A stretch of 8,975 bases of DNA from an uncultured Methanobrevibacter sp. (GCF_937898925.1 NZ_CALDKF010000082.1:1-8975); one strand, 5' to 3'; counted from the stretch's first letter, positions 1-5,604 are shown. A program made the numbers and translations. The notes: a model not told the origin generated them from the sequence alone.

Positions 1-1
1 A

Positions 2-220
2 TACACAGTTGGAACTTCAGGCATAAGCATTGCAAGTGCATCAGCATCTGCAAACCAAAAAAATGGACTAAAGGATATGCATAAAGATTCGTATTATATC
101 GAAAAGAAAATAAAAAATATTGAAGATATCCCTGACAATTCAACCATATGGCTAGTGCTTTCAATATTGGGATTGATATTATTAGGTTATATTCATAAAA
201 AATACACAGAAGAAGGATAA
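2..220 (+). CDS. C-terminal end of a membrane-anchored protein (partial)
   Basis: The frame is open from the window edge to a TAA at 218-220, giving the last 72 residues of a protein whose start lies outside the window. The visible part has a small-residue-rich stretch (GTSGISIASASASA, about residues 4-17), a charged Lys/Glu/Asp linker (20-46), one hydrophobic segment of about 16 residues (49-64, starting IWLVLSILG) and a short charged tail (HKKYTEEG). This is the layout of a surface or secreted protein held by a C-terminal membrane anchor with the tail in the cytoplasm. Such anchors are common in the cell-surface proteins of Methanobacteriales, but nothing visible identifies the family. A strong hairpin terminator follows 16 bp after the stop, which supports a real gene end. 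The reading frame is well supported; the function is unknown. Confidence 0.7.
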   Translation, partial: YTVGTSGISIASASASANQKNGLKDMHKDSYYIEKKIKNIEDIPDNSTIWLVLSILGLILLGYIHKKYTEEG

Positions 221-236
221 AAAATAAAAATAGTTG

Positions 237-285
237 TATATTTGATTAATTTTAAATTAGTCAAATATACTTTTTCTTTTTTTTT
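237..285 (+). terminator. Hairpin plus T-tract terminator, possibly bidirectional
   Basis: A 14-bp stem (237-250 with 256-269, one T-G wobble, 5-base loop) is followed at 271-285 by 15 bases that are all T except one C. It sits just after the stop of the leftmost gene. On the other strand the same stem is followed by a T-rich stretch (236 down to about 221), so it may also stop transcripts arriving from uppS. Confidence 0.75.
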
Positions 286-313
286 AAAAAAAAATGCCAA
301 ATACTCTTTTTTT

Positions 314-326
314 CATGCATTGCATG
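314..326. repeat. Short palindrome CATGCA-T-TGCATG
   Basis: Two 6-base arms are separated by a single T in the spacer between the convergent ends of the leftmost gene and uppS. No gene starts nearby, so a regulatory role is unlikely. It may be only a small hairpin in the 3' region of uppS. Confidence 0.35.
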
Positions 327-369
327 TGTTATATTATCATCATAAAAAATAAATAGCAAATTTAAATTA

Positions 370-393
370 AAAGAAAAAAAGAATAAAAAATTA
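370..393 (-). terminator. T-rich 3' end of uppS
   Basis: Read on the minus strand, the stretch about 15 to 40 bases past the uppS stop is almost pure T with isolated C and A. Oligo-T tracts of this kind terminate archaeal RNA polymerase without needing a hairpin. Confidence 0.5.
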
Positions 394-408
394 ATTAATT
401 TAAAGAGC

Positions 409-1179
409 TTAAACTCCAAAACGTCTATCTCTTGCTTGATAATCTCTAATGGCTCTTAAATAGTCAACTTTCCTTAACTCTGGCCATAAGCTATCACAGA
501 AATAAAGCTCGGAGTAAGAAGATTGCCATAAGAGGAAACCACTAAGTCTTTCTTCTCCACTTGTCCTAATAATGAGACTTGGATCTTCAAGACCTTCAGT
601 GTAAAGATTCTTGCTGACCATATCCTCATCGATATCATCAATGGAAATCTCGCCGTTTTCCACTTGCTTATAGATTTTTTTGATTGCATCTACAATTTCC
701 AAACGGCCATCATATCCAATAGCTAAATTGAACAATCTTTCGTCATAGTCCTTTGTAGATTCCTCAGCTTCCATAATAGCTTCTCTAACGCTATCAGGCA
801 AAAGTTCAGTTCTGCCCACTACCTTTACTCTAACCTTATTCTTATGGATCTTTTCATGACTTACAATCCTCTTGAAGTTCTTTACGAAAAGATTCATCAA
901 TCCTTCAACTTCCTTCTGAGGCCTGTTGAAGTTTTCTGTTGAAAAGGCATAAGCTGTAACAATTTCAATTCCTAAATCAATACTCCAGTCAAGAACCTTT
1001 TCCAAGGTATCTACACCAATTTCATGGCCTTTGATAACCTCCATATTTCCTTGTATCTTGGAGTATCTTCTATTACCATCCATGATAATAGCTACATGTC
1101 TTGGCATCCTTTCAGGGTCTAATTCCTTTAAAAGACGCTTCTCATAAAGTGTATATAAAAATTGTGGTGGCACAAGCAT
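409..1179 (-). CDS. uppS: Archaeal-type cis-prenyltransferase (undecaprenyl diphosphate synthase family)
   Basis: This enzyme adds isopentenyl diphosphate units in cis to an allylic diphosphate, giving the long-chain polyprenyl carrier lipid used for cell-wall and glycan assembly. At 256 residues it has normal family length. The signature HVAIIMDGNRRYSK lies at residues 28-41, with the catalytic Asp at 34. FSTENF is at 79-84. The C-terminal substrate-binding block is at 200-224, with IRTSGEERLS and LLWQSSYSEL carrying the conserved Arg205, Arg211, Ser213 and Glu224. The bacterial NGRW is NRRY here, as usual in archaea, where the primer is typically geranylgeranyl diphosphate. The start is slightly uncertain: GGGG at 1181-1184 is only one base from the ATG but better spaced for a GTG two codons further in (1171-1173). 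Either choice leaves all domains intact. Confidence 0.93.
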   Translation of the reverse strand: MLVPPQFLYTLYEKRLLKELDPERMPRHVAIIMDGNRRYSKIQGNMEVIKGHEIGVDTLEKVLDWSIDLGIEIVTAYAFSTENFNRPQKEVEGLMNLFVKNFKRIVSHEKIHKNKVRVKVVGRTELLPDSVREAIMEAEESTKDYDERLFNLAIGYDGRLEIVDAIKKIYKQVENGEISIDDIDEDMVSKNLYTEGLEDPSLIIRTSGEERLSGFLLWQSSYSELYFCDSLWPELRKVDYLRAIRDYQARDRRFGV

Positions 1180-1266
1180 TCCCCATAAATATTTTTTTAT
1201 TTTTTTATTTTTGAAAAAATTTCCTTAATTTTATTTAACTATTACTTAATGAAGTAATTCTATTAG

Positions 1267-1279
1267 TAATATATATAAA
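1267..1279 (-). promoter_or_regulatory. TATA-like box of uppS
   Basis: On the minus strand the sequence reads TTTATATATATTA. Archaeal transcripts start about 25 bases downstream of the box centre, which would give uppS a leader of roughly 65 bases. A 7-bp inverted repeat (ATTACTT AATG AAGTAAT, 1241-1258) falls near the expected transcription start. Confidence 0.45.
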
Positions 1280-1328
1280 AAAAATAATTTAAATAGTTTT
1301 ATATAAATTTTTAGGAATAAGAGTTTTA

Positions 1329-1345
1329 AAAAAAGTAAAAAATAG
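1329..1345 (-). terminator. T-tract terminator of mtxX
   Basis: Immediately past the mtxX stop, the minus strand reads TTTTTTACTTTTTTT. This is a typical archaeal oligo-T terminator and separates mtxX from the downstream uppS gene. Confidence 0.55.
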
Positions 1346-1347
1346 GA

Positions 1348-2157
1348 TTATTCTCTCAATTTAGCTAATCTATAAGCTAACTTTAAGCTTCTTACATAAC
1401 CTTCTACAGTTTGGTCACGGCTTGTATCAATGAATATCTCATCTATTCCAAGTGTTACTGCACCATAGCTTGGCCATTTATCTAGAAGCACTAGTGTCCT
1501 GAACATGATGTTTCCAAAGATGCCATCATTTGCAAGAATAATGTTATATCCGTCTTCAATGGCTTGTTCCAAGAGAATATAATAGTTTTTAATTGAATAA
1601 TTCTTGGATATCTCATCACTATCATTATCAAAGTTATCCAATTCCTTGAAAGTCTCAATTAATCTGTTTGTCAATTTATCAGAAGATATTAGGCTTTCAT
1701 CGATTCTTTCGCTTCTTCCCAAATCATCCTTTCTTCCTTCAGCCAAAACAGCTATTTTAGGCTTCTTGCCAAGGTATTGAATGAAATTAGCTGCTTGAAT
1801 AGCTAATGTCACCTTTTCTTCAATGTTCTTTCCTTCATCAATTCCTACAGGAGCAAGGAGAAATTCATAATTACTGGAAAAACCTTTTTCATCTTCTGTA
1901 TTGATATAAGTGGTTCTGTTTATTGTTTTATCTGATTTGAACTCTTTAATGGCTTTTATGACTTTAGATGCCTTAAGAGATCCTCTGATAACTGCATCAA
2001 TCTCTTGATTCTTAAATGCTTCTATAAGTTCATCTTCAGTTTCAACTAAAGATATTTCCAAATCATCAATCTCATTGAGTTCGTTAGAAGCCTTAATGAT
2101 GTTTTCATTTTCTCCTAAACCAGCCACTATTCTAATCATAGTAATTGTTTTATTCAT
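1348..2157 (-). CDS. mtxX: Methanogenesis marker protein 4 (MtxX, phosphotransacetylase-like)
   Basis: The product is 269 residues and matches, by recall, the MtxX/Mmp4 family found only in methanogens. The family was once described as methyltransferase-related but is structurally related to phosphate acetyl/butyryltransferases, and its biochemical role is not established. Recognisable parts are the N-terminal MIRIVAGLGEN, the VIRGSLKASKVIKAIKE segment (about 56-72), KPKIAVLAEGRKDDLGRS (132-149), ILANDGIFGNIMFRTL (206-221) and the C-terminal GIDEIFIDTSRDQTVEGYVR. No ribosome binding site precedes the ATG at 2157. A TATA-like box (TATAGTTT on the plus strand, 2167-2174) lies only about 10 bases upstream, which favours a leaderless message starting at Met7 (2137-2139) and a protein of 263 residues. 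The gene appears to be transcribed alone. Confidence 0.85.
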   Translation of the reverse strand: MNKTITMIRIVAGLGENENIIKASNELNEIDDLEISLVETEDELIEAFKNQEIDAVIRGSLKASKVIKAIKEFKSDKTINRTTYINTEDEKGFSSNYEFLLAPVGIDEGKNIEEKVTLAIQAANFIQYLGKKPKIAVLAEGRKDDLGRSERIDESLISSDKLTNRLIETFKELDNFDNDSDEISKNYSIKNYYILLEQAIEDGYNIILANDGIFGNIMFRTLVLLDKWPSYGAVTLGIDEIFIDTSRDQTVEGYVRSLKLAYRLAKLRE

Positions 2158-2166
2158 TATTTAATT

Positions 2167-2176
2167 TATAGTTTTA
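2167..2176 (-). promoter_or_regulatory. TATA-like box next to the mtxX start
   Basis: On the minus strand the sequence reads AAACTATA, continuing into AATTAA. Its centre is about 28 bases upstream of Met7 of mtxX, the spacing expected for leaderless initiation at that codon. It is too close to serve the upstream ATG at 2157. Confidence 0.4.
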
Positions 2177-2210
2177 TAAAAAATCAAAACGAGAATTAAT
2201 TTGTTAAAAA

Positions 2211-2244
2211 TAGTTTGAAATAGTTAGAAATAGTTAGAAATAGT
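2211..2244. repeat. 10-bp tandem repeat (TAGTTAGAAA, about 3.4 copies)
   Basis: The units are TAGTTTGAAA, TAGTTAGAAA, TAGTTAGAAA and a partial TAGT. The array lies in the AT-rich spacer between the flavoprotein gene and mtxX. The period equals one DNA helical turn, but replication slippage in simple sequence is a sufficient explanation. Confidence 0.6.
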
Positions 2245-2305
2245 AAAAGTAGAATAATTAGAAAAAATAGTGGATAAAATAAATTAAAAATAGATAAAAT
2301 AAAGT

Positions 2306-2320
2306 AAAAGAAAAAAAGAG
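2306..2320 (-). terminator. T-rich 3' end of the flavoprotein gene
   Basis: On the minus strand the sequence reads CTCTTTTTTTCTTTT, starting about 12 bases past the stop at 2333. It fits an archaeal oligo-T terminator; no hairpin is evident. Confidence 0.45.
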
Positions 2321-2332
2321 AAATAGATAAAC

Positions 2333-2875
2333 TTAGAATTGTTTACCTAATTCGTAAGCTTCTTTTAATTTGTCTTCTTGTTCTTCTGCAACGATTCCTG
2401 CAGGACCAGCACTACCGGCATCTACATGACCGATAACTTCATATCCCATAAAGGTGAATGGAGAGAATTTAGTCAATTCAATGTATGCTTCGTAGGTTCC
2501 TTCAGGTTGGTTTTCAGTAAAGATAAGAGCAGCTTTACCGCTTAAGCTTTTATTTGGGTTTTGACCGATTGCATAGAAACGGTCGATAATGGTTTTTGCT
2601 TGTGCAGTCATTTGACCATAGTAGATAGGAGTTGCAAAGATTACACCATCAGCTGCAACCAATTCATTGATAATCTTGTTACCATCGTCTTCACGTACAC
2701 AGTCAGGGTTTTCAGCACAGAACATACATGCTTTACAGCCTGCAATGTCTTCTTCTTCGAGGTAGTATTTAACTACTTCATGACCGTTTTCTTCTGCCCC
2801 TTTAATCATTTCATCCATTAATACGTCACAGTTTCCACCGATACGTGGACTTCCTTGCAATGCAATAATTTTCAT
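2333..2875 (-). CDS. Iron-sulfur flavoprotein / NADPH-dependent FMN reductase family
   Basis: This is a flavodoxin-fold redox protein of 180 residues. The N-terminus MKIIALQGSPRIGGNCD carries the FMN phosphate-binding loop (residues 8-15). Residues 82-90 (TPIYYGQMT) form the usual flavin-side loop, followed by the AKTIIDRF helix. Cysteines 47, 50, 53 and 59 form a compact CxxCxxCx5C motif, as in the iron-sulfur flavoprotein (Isf) of Methanosarcina, where it binds a [4Fe-4S] cluster that passes electrons to FMN. Related proteins in methanogens are linked to reduction of O2 or peroxide and to ferredoxin-dependent redox steps; the exact substrate here is unknown. The start is well supported by GGAGG at 2886-2890, ten bases upstream. 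The gene lies downstream of hemL on the same strand but has its own TATA box. Confidence 0.88.
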   Translation of the reverse strand: MKIIALQGSPRIGGNCDVLMDEMIKGAEENGHEVVKYYLEEEDIAGCKACMFCAENPDCVREDDGNKIINELVAADGVIFATPIYYGQMTAQAKTIIDRFYAIGQNPNKSLSGKAALIFTENQPEGTYEAYIELTKFSPFTFMGYEVIGHVDAGSAGPAGIVAEEQEDKLKEAYELGKQF

Positions 2876-2956
2876 TTTTTTTCTTCCTCCGAAATATTTA
2901 AATCAGTATTTAATAATTTAAATGATTATTAATTACATTTAATAGTTTATTTTACG

Positions 2957-2970
2957 ATTATATATAGTTT
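2957..2970 (-). promoter_or_regulatory. TATA-like box of the iron-sulfur flavoprotein gene
   Basis: On the minus strand the sequence reads AAACTATATATAAT, an A-rich BRE-like stretch running into a TATA element. It is about 85 bases upstream of the ATG, implying a leader near 60 bases. It shares the AAACTATA core with other promoters in this window. Confidence 0.55.
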
Positions 2971-2978
2971 TTTTAGTT

Positions 2979-3011
2979 AAATAGGTTAATCTAATCTATT
3001 TTTACCTATTT
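2979..3011 (-). repeat. Inverted repeat overlapping the hemL stop codon
   Basis: Perfect 8-bp arms (AAATAGGT, 2979-2986, and ACCTATTT, 3004-3011) flank a 17-base loop that contains TAATC/TAATC units. The arm at 3004-3011 includes the hemL TAG stop. No T-run follows on the minus strand, so it is not an ordinary terminator; it could protect the mRNA 3' end or be chance. Confidence 0.4.
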
Positions 3012-4271
3012 TTCCCAAGCCACTTTCAATGCAGATTCAATAGCTTCTGATGTCTTTACCAAGTCCTCTTCAGTATGTGCACCAGAGATGAAATTACATT
3101 CGAATTGGCTAGGTGGAATGAATACACCGTTCTTTAGCAATTCTCTGAAGTATACCAAGAACCTTTTGGTATCTGACTTTTTAGCTATTTCATAATTGAG
3201 AACTGGCTCTGGATTGAAGTAGATTTGGAACATTGATGCAAGCCCTACAACCTGCAAGTCCAATTTCAAGTCTTCAACTATGTCTTTCATATTGTCTCTC
3301 AAGAAGTCTCCTTTTCTTGCCAATTCACCATAGAATACATAATCCAATTTCTTTAATGTGGAAAGACCTGCTTGAACTGAAACAGGGTTTCCGCTAAAGG
3401 TTCCTGCCTGATAGACTTTACCATTAGGTGCAATGAGTTCCATGATTTCCTTTTTACCGGCATAAGCTCCAATTGGGAATCCTCCGCCTAATATCTTAGC
3501 AAAAGTGACTAAATCAGGTTTGACACCATAATACTCTTGAGCTCCACCACGAGAGACTCTGAAACCAGTGATAACTTCATCAAAGATCAATATGATATCA
3601 TTTTCCTCTGTGATTTCCCTAAGGAATTTCAAGAATTTTACATTAGGTTCTACACATCCTATGTTTCCCATAACAGGCTCTACGATTATACAAGCAATGT
3701 TTTCTCCTTCCTCATCAATCAATTTGGTCAATGCATCAACATCATTGAATGGTACGGAAAGGGTGTTTTGTGTTGTTTCCACTGGAATTCCAGCGGAATC
3801 AGGAAGACATGCTGCACCGGAACCTGATTTTACAAGCACATAGTCATGAGCCCCATGATAAGATCCTTCAAACTTGACTATCTTATCCTTGCCTGTAAAT
3901 CCTCTTGCAAGTCTGATTGCAGCCATTGTAGCTTCAGTACCAGAGTTTACGAAACGAACCATCTCAGCACATGGAACCCTGTCGATAATTTCTTGAGCCA
4001 ATTTGACCTCATTTTCAGTAGGAGCACCATAAGCGGTTCCCTTTTGCATCTGTGCAAAAACGTCATTCATGACATCGTCATCGCTATGACCAAGCAAGAT
4101 AGGACCATAAGCCAAACAGTGGTCAACATAATCGTTGCCGTCAATGTCTTTAATGTGAGAACCTTTTGCTTCCTTTACAAAGAATGGATAAGGTTCAAAA
4201 GCACGTACTGGAGAGTTTACTCCTCCAGGAGTGATAGTTTTACTTATTTTAAATAATTCTTCGCTATTCAT
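3006..4271 (-). CDS. hemL: Glutamate-1-semialdehyde 2,1-aminomutase
   Basis: This PLP enzyme moves the amino group of glutamate-1-semialdehyde to form 5-aminolevulinate, the second step of the C5 route to tetrapyrroles, which in a methanogen feed coenzyme F430, cobamides and siroheme. The 421-residue length is normal. Visible motifs are the N-terminal PGGVNSPVRAF (15-25), NSGTEAT (109-115, phosphate binding), EGSYHGAHD (135-143), the substrate gating loop around SGSGAACLPDSAG (149-161), FDEVITGFR (230-238, Asp231 facing the pyridine nitrogen) and the PLP lysine Lys259 in FAKILGGGFPIGAYAG. The ribosome binding site is weak (AGGA at 4281-4284, nine bases upstream). No glutamyl-tRNA reductase gene is adjacent. 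The gene is divergent from the nitroreductase gene. Confidence 0.96.
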   Translation of the reverse strand: MNSEELFKISKTITPGGVNSPVRAFEPYPFFVKEAKGSHIKDIDGNDYVDHCLAYGPILLGHSDDDVMNDVFAQMQKGTAYGAPTENEVKLAQEIIDRVPCAEMVRFVNSGTEATMAAIRLARGFTGKDKIVKFEGSYHGAHDYVLVKSGSGAACLPDSAGIPVETTQNTLSVPFNDVDALTKLIDEEGENIACIIVEPVMGNIGCVEPNVKFLKFLREITEENDIILIFDEVITGFRVSRGGAQEYYGVKPDLVTFAKILGGGFPIGAYAGKKEIMELIAPNGKVYQAGTFSGNPVSVQAGLSTLKKLDYVFYGELARKGDFLRDNMKDIVEDLKLDLQVVGLASMFQIYFNPEPVLNYEIAKKSDTKRFLVYFRELLKNGVFIPPSQFECNFISGAHTEEDLVKTSEAIESALKVAWEK

Positions 4272-4330
4272 GATAATAATTCCTATAAGTTTAATTTAAA
4301 TGAATAATTTTAATCATAAATCAATTTTGA

Positions 4331-4344
4331 TATAATATAGTTTA
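4331..4344 (-). promoter_or_regulatory. TATA-like box of hemL
   Basis: On the minus strand the sequence reads TAAACTATATTATA, about 60 bases upstream of the hemL ATG, giving a leader near 40 bases. It mirrors the TAAACTATA element that faces the nitroreductase gene on the other side of the same spacer. Confidence 0.55.
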
Positions 4345-4359
4345 TTTATCTTAATTAAT

Positions 4360-4437
4360 AGTTATTTCTATTTTATAAAAAGTTTAATATGATAATTAAG
4401 CAGTTATTTCTATTTTATAAAAAGTTTAATATGATAA
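4360..4437. repeat. Perfect 36-bp direct repeat (two copies, period 42)
   Basis: Copies at 4360-4395 and 4402-4437 are identical over 36 bases, each beginning AGTTATTTCTATTTTATAAA and ending AATATGATAA, with a 6-base gap. Each copy contains TTTTATAAAA, a possible TATA-like element. The pair fills the spacer between the divergent hemL and nitroreductase promoters, and the end of the second copy overlaps the nitroreductase TATA box. It is most simply a recent local duplication, with possible effects on either promoter. Confidence 0.9.
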
Positions 4438-4447
4438 ACTATAAAAA
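4435..4447 (+). promoter_or_regulatory. TATA-like box of the nitroreductase gene
   Basis: TAAACTATAAAAA begins inside the last bases of the second 36-bp repeat copy. It lies about 50 bases before the ATG at 4493, so transcription should start near 4465 with a leader of about 25-30 bases. Confidence 0.55.
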
Positions 4448-4492
4448 TCAATTCAAGAAATAAACAAATAACTAATTTTAAAGGATGATAGA

Positions 4493-5014
4493 ATGGATTT
4501 ATTGGATATAATGCTTAAAAGAAGAAGTGTAAGAAAATATACTGATGAAGAGATTCCAAAAGAAAAGCTAAACAGGATATTGCAGGCAGGACTCCTTGCC
4601 CCAACAAGCAGAAACCTAAAGCCATGCAATTTTTTAGTTATTGAAAACAAGGAAACATTAAAGGAAATAAGCAAATCAAAAGCATTTGGAGCTTCATTTG
4701 TAAAGGATGCTAATAAGGCAATAGCTGTAATTGCAAACGGCGAGATTTCAGATACCTGGATAGAAGATTCCTCAATAGCTTTAGCATTCATGCATTTGAT
4801 GGCAGCAGAACAGGATATTGGAAGCTGCTGGATTCAAATCCATTTAAGAAAATCCAAATTGGGAAAATCATCAGAAGACCTTGTTCGTGACATTTTAGGA
4901 ATTGATGATTACTTTAGAATAGTTGGAATATTGGCTTTGGGAATAGAAGATGGGCATATGGAAGCTTACAGCCTTGATGATATCGATAAGGAAAAAGTCC
5001 ATTATCTTCGTTAA
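4493..5014 (+). CDS. Nitroreductase family protein (FMN-dependent oxidoreductase)
   Basis: The 173-residue protein belongs to the short, single-domain group of the nitroreductase fold, which binds FMN as a homodimer and uses NAD(P)H or another donor; the physiological substrate cannot be read from sequence. Motifs are RRSVRKYTDEEIP (10-22, the FMN phosphate-contacting Arg-Ser-x-Arg), LLAPTSRNLKPCNFLVI (34-50), EDSSIALAFMHLMAAEQDIGSCW (91-113, the helix that packs on the flavin in this family) and the closing strand IVGILALGI (143-151). The C-terminus is short, as in the archaeal members. The start is supported by a plausible ribosome binding site (AAGGATGAT, 4481-4489) just before the ATG. 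The gene is transcribed alone and divergently from hemL; oligo-T runs follow the stop. Confidence 0.9.
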   Translation: MDLLDIMLKRRSVRKYTDEEIPKEKLNRILQAGLLAPTSRNLKPCNFLVIENKETLKEISKSKAFGASFVKDANKAIAVIANGEISDTWIEDSSIALAFMHLMAAEQDIGSCWIQIHLRKSKLGKSSEDLVRDILGIDDYFRIVGILALGIEDGHMEAYSLDDIDKEKVHYLR

Positions 5015-5040
5015 AATGTTAAAAAAAGAGCAATAATCAT

Positions 5041-5054
5041 ATTTTTTATTTTTT
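5041..5054 (+). terminator. Oligo-T terminator of the nitroreductase gene
   Basis: Two runs of six T separated by an A lie about 27 bases after the TAA stop, the usual form of a methanogen 3' end. Confidence 0.5.
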
Positions 5055-5060
5055 AAAAAA

Positions 5061-5203
5061 ATGATTTATGAATCTAATCCCAATGGATTAAGATTCAAAT
5101 CATTCCCAATATCTACATTGCAGGATAAAAATCCTACAATACACCAAATAGATATTGAAAGTCTATAAAAATGTTGGGTCAAAAGTTTAATGAATAAACT
5201 TTT
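5061..5203. other. Cluster of three hairpins, possible structured RNA or decayed element
   Basis: Three stems occur in a row in a region without a recognised gene. H1 is 5070-5080 with 5085-5096 (11 bp, one bulged A, loop CAAT). H2 is a nested stem with a 9-bp perfect outer helix (CAATATCTA 5107-5115, TAGATATTG 5149-5157) and a 10-bp inner helix (ATTGCAGGAT 5117-5126, ATCCTACAAT 5131-5140, loop AAAA). H3 is AAAAGTTTA 5181-5189 with TAAACTTTT 5195-5203. The single C-A mismatch in H2 becomes a G-U wobble if the minus strand is transcribed. A 35-codon open frame (5061-5168, starting MIYESNPNGL) also crosses H1 and H2, with no ribosome binding site. Neither interpretation is proven. Confidence 0.35.
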
Positions 5204-5261
5204 AAACTCTAATAATGAATATGAATAAAATGATATTTAAATTTTTTTAATGGTTTTTTAA

Positions 5262-5363
5262 ATTGCAGGATGTGAGCTTTGCAAGCCAAAGGAAACTCAA
5301 GAACAACTTGGTGCAGTTGTTAAAAAACAAAATCTTGCAATAATGTTTTTTCCTACAATTTAA
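5262..5363 (+). pseudogene. Possible gene remnant encoding a CxxC peptide
   Basis: This frame, closed by a stop just upstream and lacking a start codon at its beginning, encodes about 33 residues: IAGCELCKPKETQEQLGAV and then a Lys-rich to hydrophobic end, KKQNLAIMFFPTI, before TAA. It reads like protein (a CxxC pair, an amphipathic helix, a strand-like end) more than random spacer. It could be the broken tail of a redox or metal-binding protein, but I do not recognise the family. The stretch is bounded by ATTGCAGGA and TCCTACAAT, the same arms that form a hairpin 145 bases upstream. It could equally be chance. Confidence 0.25.
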
Positions 5364-5369
5364 GGGGCA

Positions 5370-5567
5370 TTATGACCTCATAACAATTTGTATACAATCA
5401 TTATGATGATAAAGGCCATGCACCACAAATAAATGAGATACATGACCAGTGCCAACCAAATCTTTGATTGGATAGACATAATGAACCCCCATTTTTATAG
5501 ACTTGCCAGAGGGAATTTTCTTCAAATAATCATGAATCAAATTCATGGCAATAAAGCAAAAATGCAT
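5370..5567 (-). CDS. Unrecognised 65-residue protein with consensus ribosome binding site
   Basis: The frame encodes MHFCFIAMNLIHDYLKKIPS and continues with a His/Val-rich stretch (KMGVHYVYPIKDLVGTGHVS, about 26-45) ending DCIQIVMRS. There is no obvious membrane segment, signal peptide or known motif, and I cannot assign a family. The support for a real gene is upstream: the minus strand reads AGGAGGTGAT at 5580-5571, an exact complement to the archaeal 16S rRNA end, three bases before the ATG, and TATA-like boxes lie at 5605-5620 and 5631-5639. This is the best ribosome binding site in the window. Seven of the 65 residues are His, which is high. It may be a complete small protein or the surviving front of a longer gene that ended by frameshift. 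No neighbour suggests a role. Confidence 0.5.
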   Translation of the reverse strand: MHFCFIAMNLIHDYLKKIPSGKSIKMGVHYVYPIKDLVGTGHVSHLFVVHGLYHHNDCIQIVMRS

Positions 5568-5570
5568 AAT

Positions 5571-5580
5571 ATCACCTCCT
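5571..5580 (-). promoter_or_regulatory. Full-consensus ribosome binding site of the 65-codon ORF
   Basis: The minus strand reads AGGAGGTGAT followed by ATT and ATG. The seven bases between AGGAGG and the start are ideal. Other genes here have only partial matches (AAGGAG, GGAGG, GGTGAT, AGGA), so the full match argues strongly that this start is, or recently was, translated. Confidence 0.75.
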
Positions 5581-5604
5581 GGACTTAAAGAGTTTACATT
5601 TAGG

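Noticed and set aside
474..689. 71-codon minus-strand open frame
   Set aside because: It is an alternative frame inside uppS on the same strand; the uppS frame carries all family motifs.
2561..2821. 86-codon plus-strand open frame with several Cys
   Set aside because: The frame is the complement of the iron-sulfur flavoprotein gene, so the composition is a shadow of that gene.
3537..4256. Three plus-strand open frames of 91-136 codons
   Set aside because: All are antisense to hemL and encode Ser/Thr-rich peptides without motifs.
4272..4330. Possible riboswitch or leader regulation of hemL
   Set aside because: The expected leader is only about 40 bases, AT-rich, with no stem resembling a cobalamin or other known riboswitch.
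4360..4437. Two 36-bp repeats resembling a minimal CRISPR array
   Set aside because: The gap is only 6 bp, there are just two copies, the repeat is A/T-only apart from a few bases, and no cas gene is near. It is a tandem duplication.
4581..4600. Another ATTGCAGG copy inside the nitroreductase gene
   Set aside because: It is part of coding sequence (Ile-Leu-Gln-Ala-Gly) conserved for protein reasons and lacks the TCCTACAAT partner, so it is not counted with the 5117/5262 arms.
4453..4791. 112-codon open frame on the minus strand
   Set aside because: It lies opposite the nitroreductase gene, whose motifs are unambiguous; the product is low-complexity Ser/Leu/Ile and has no ribosome binding site.
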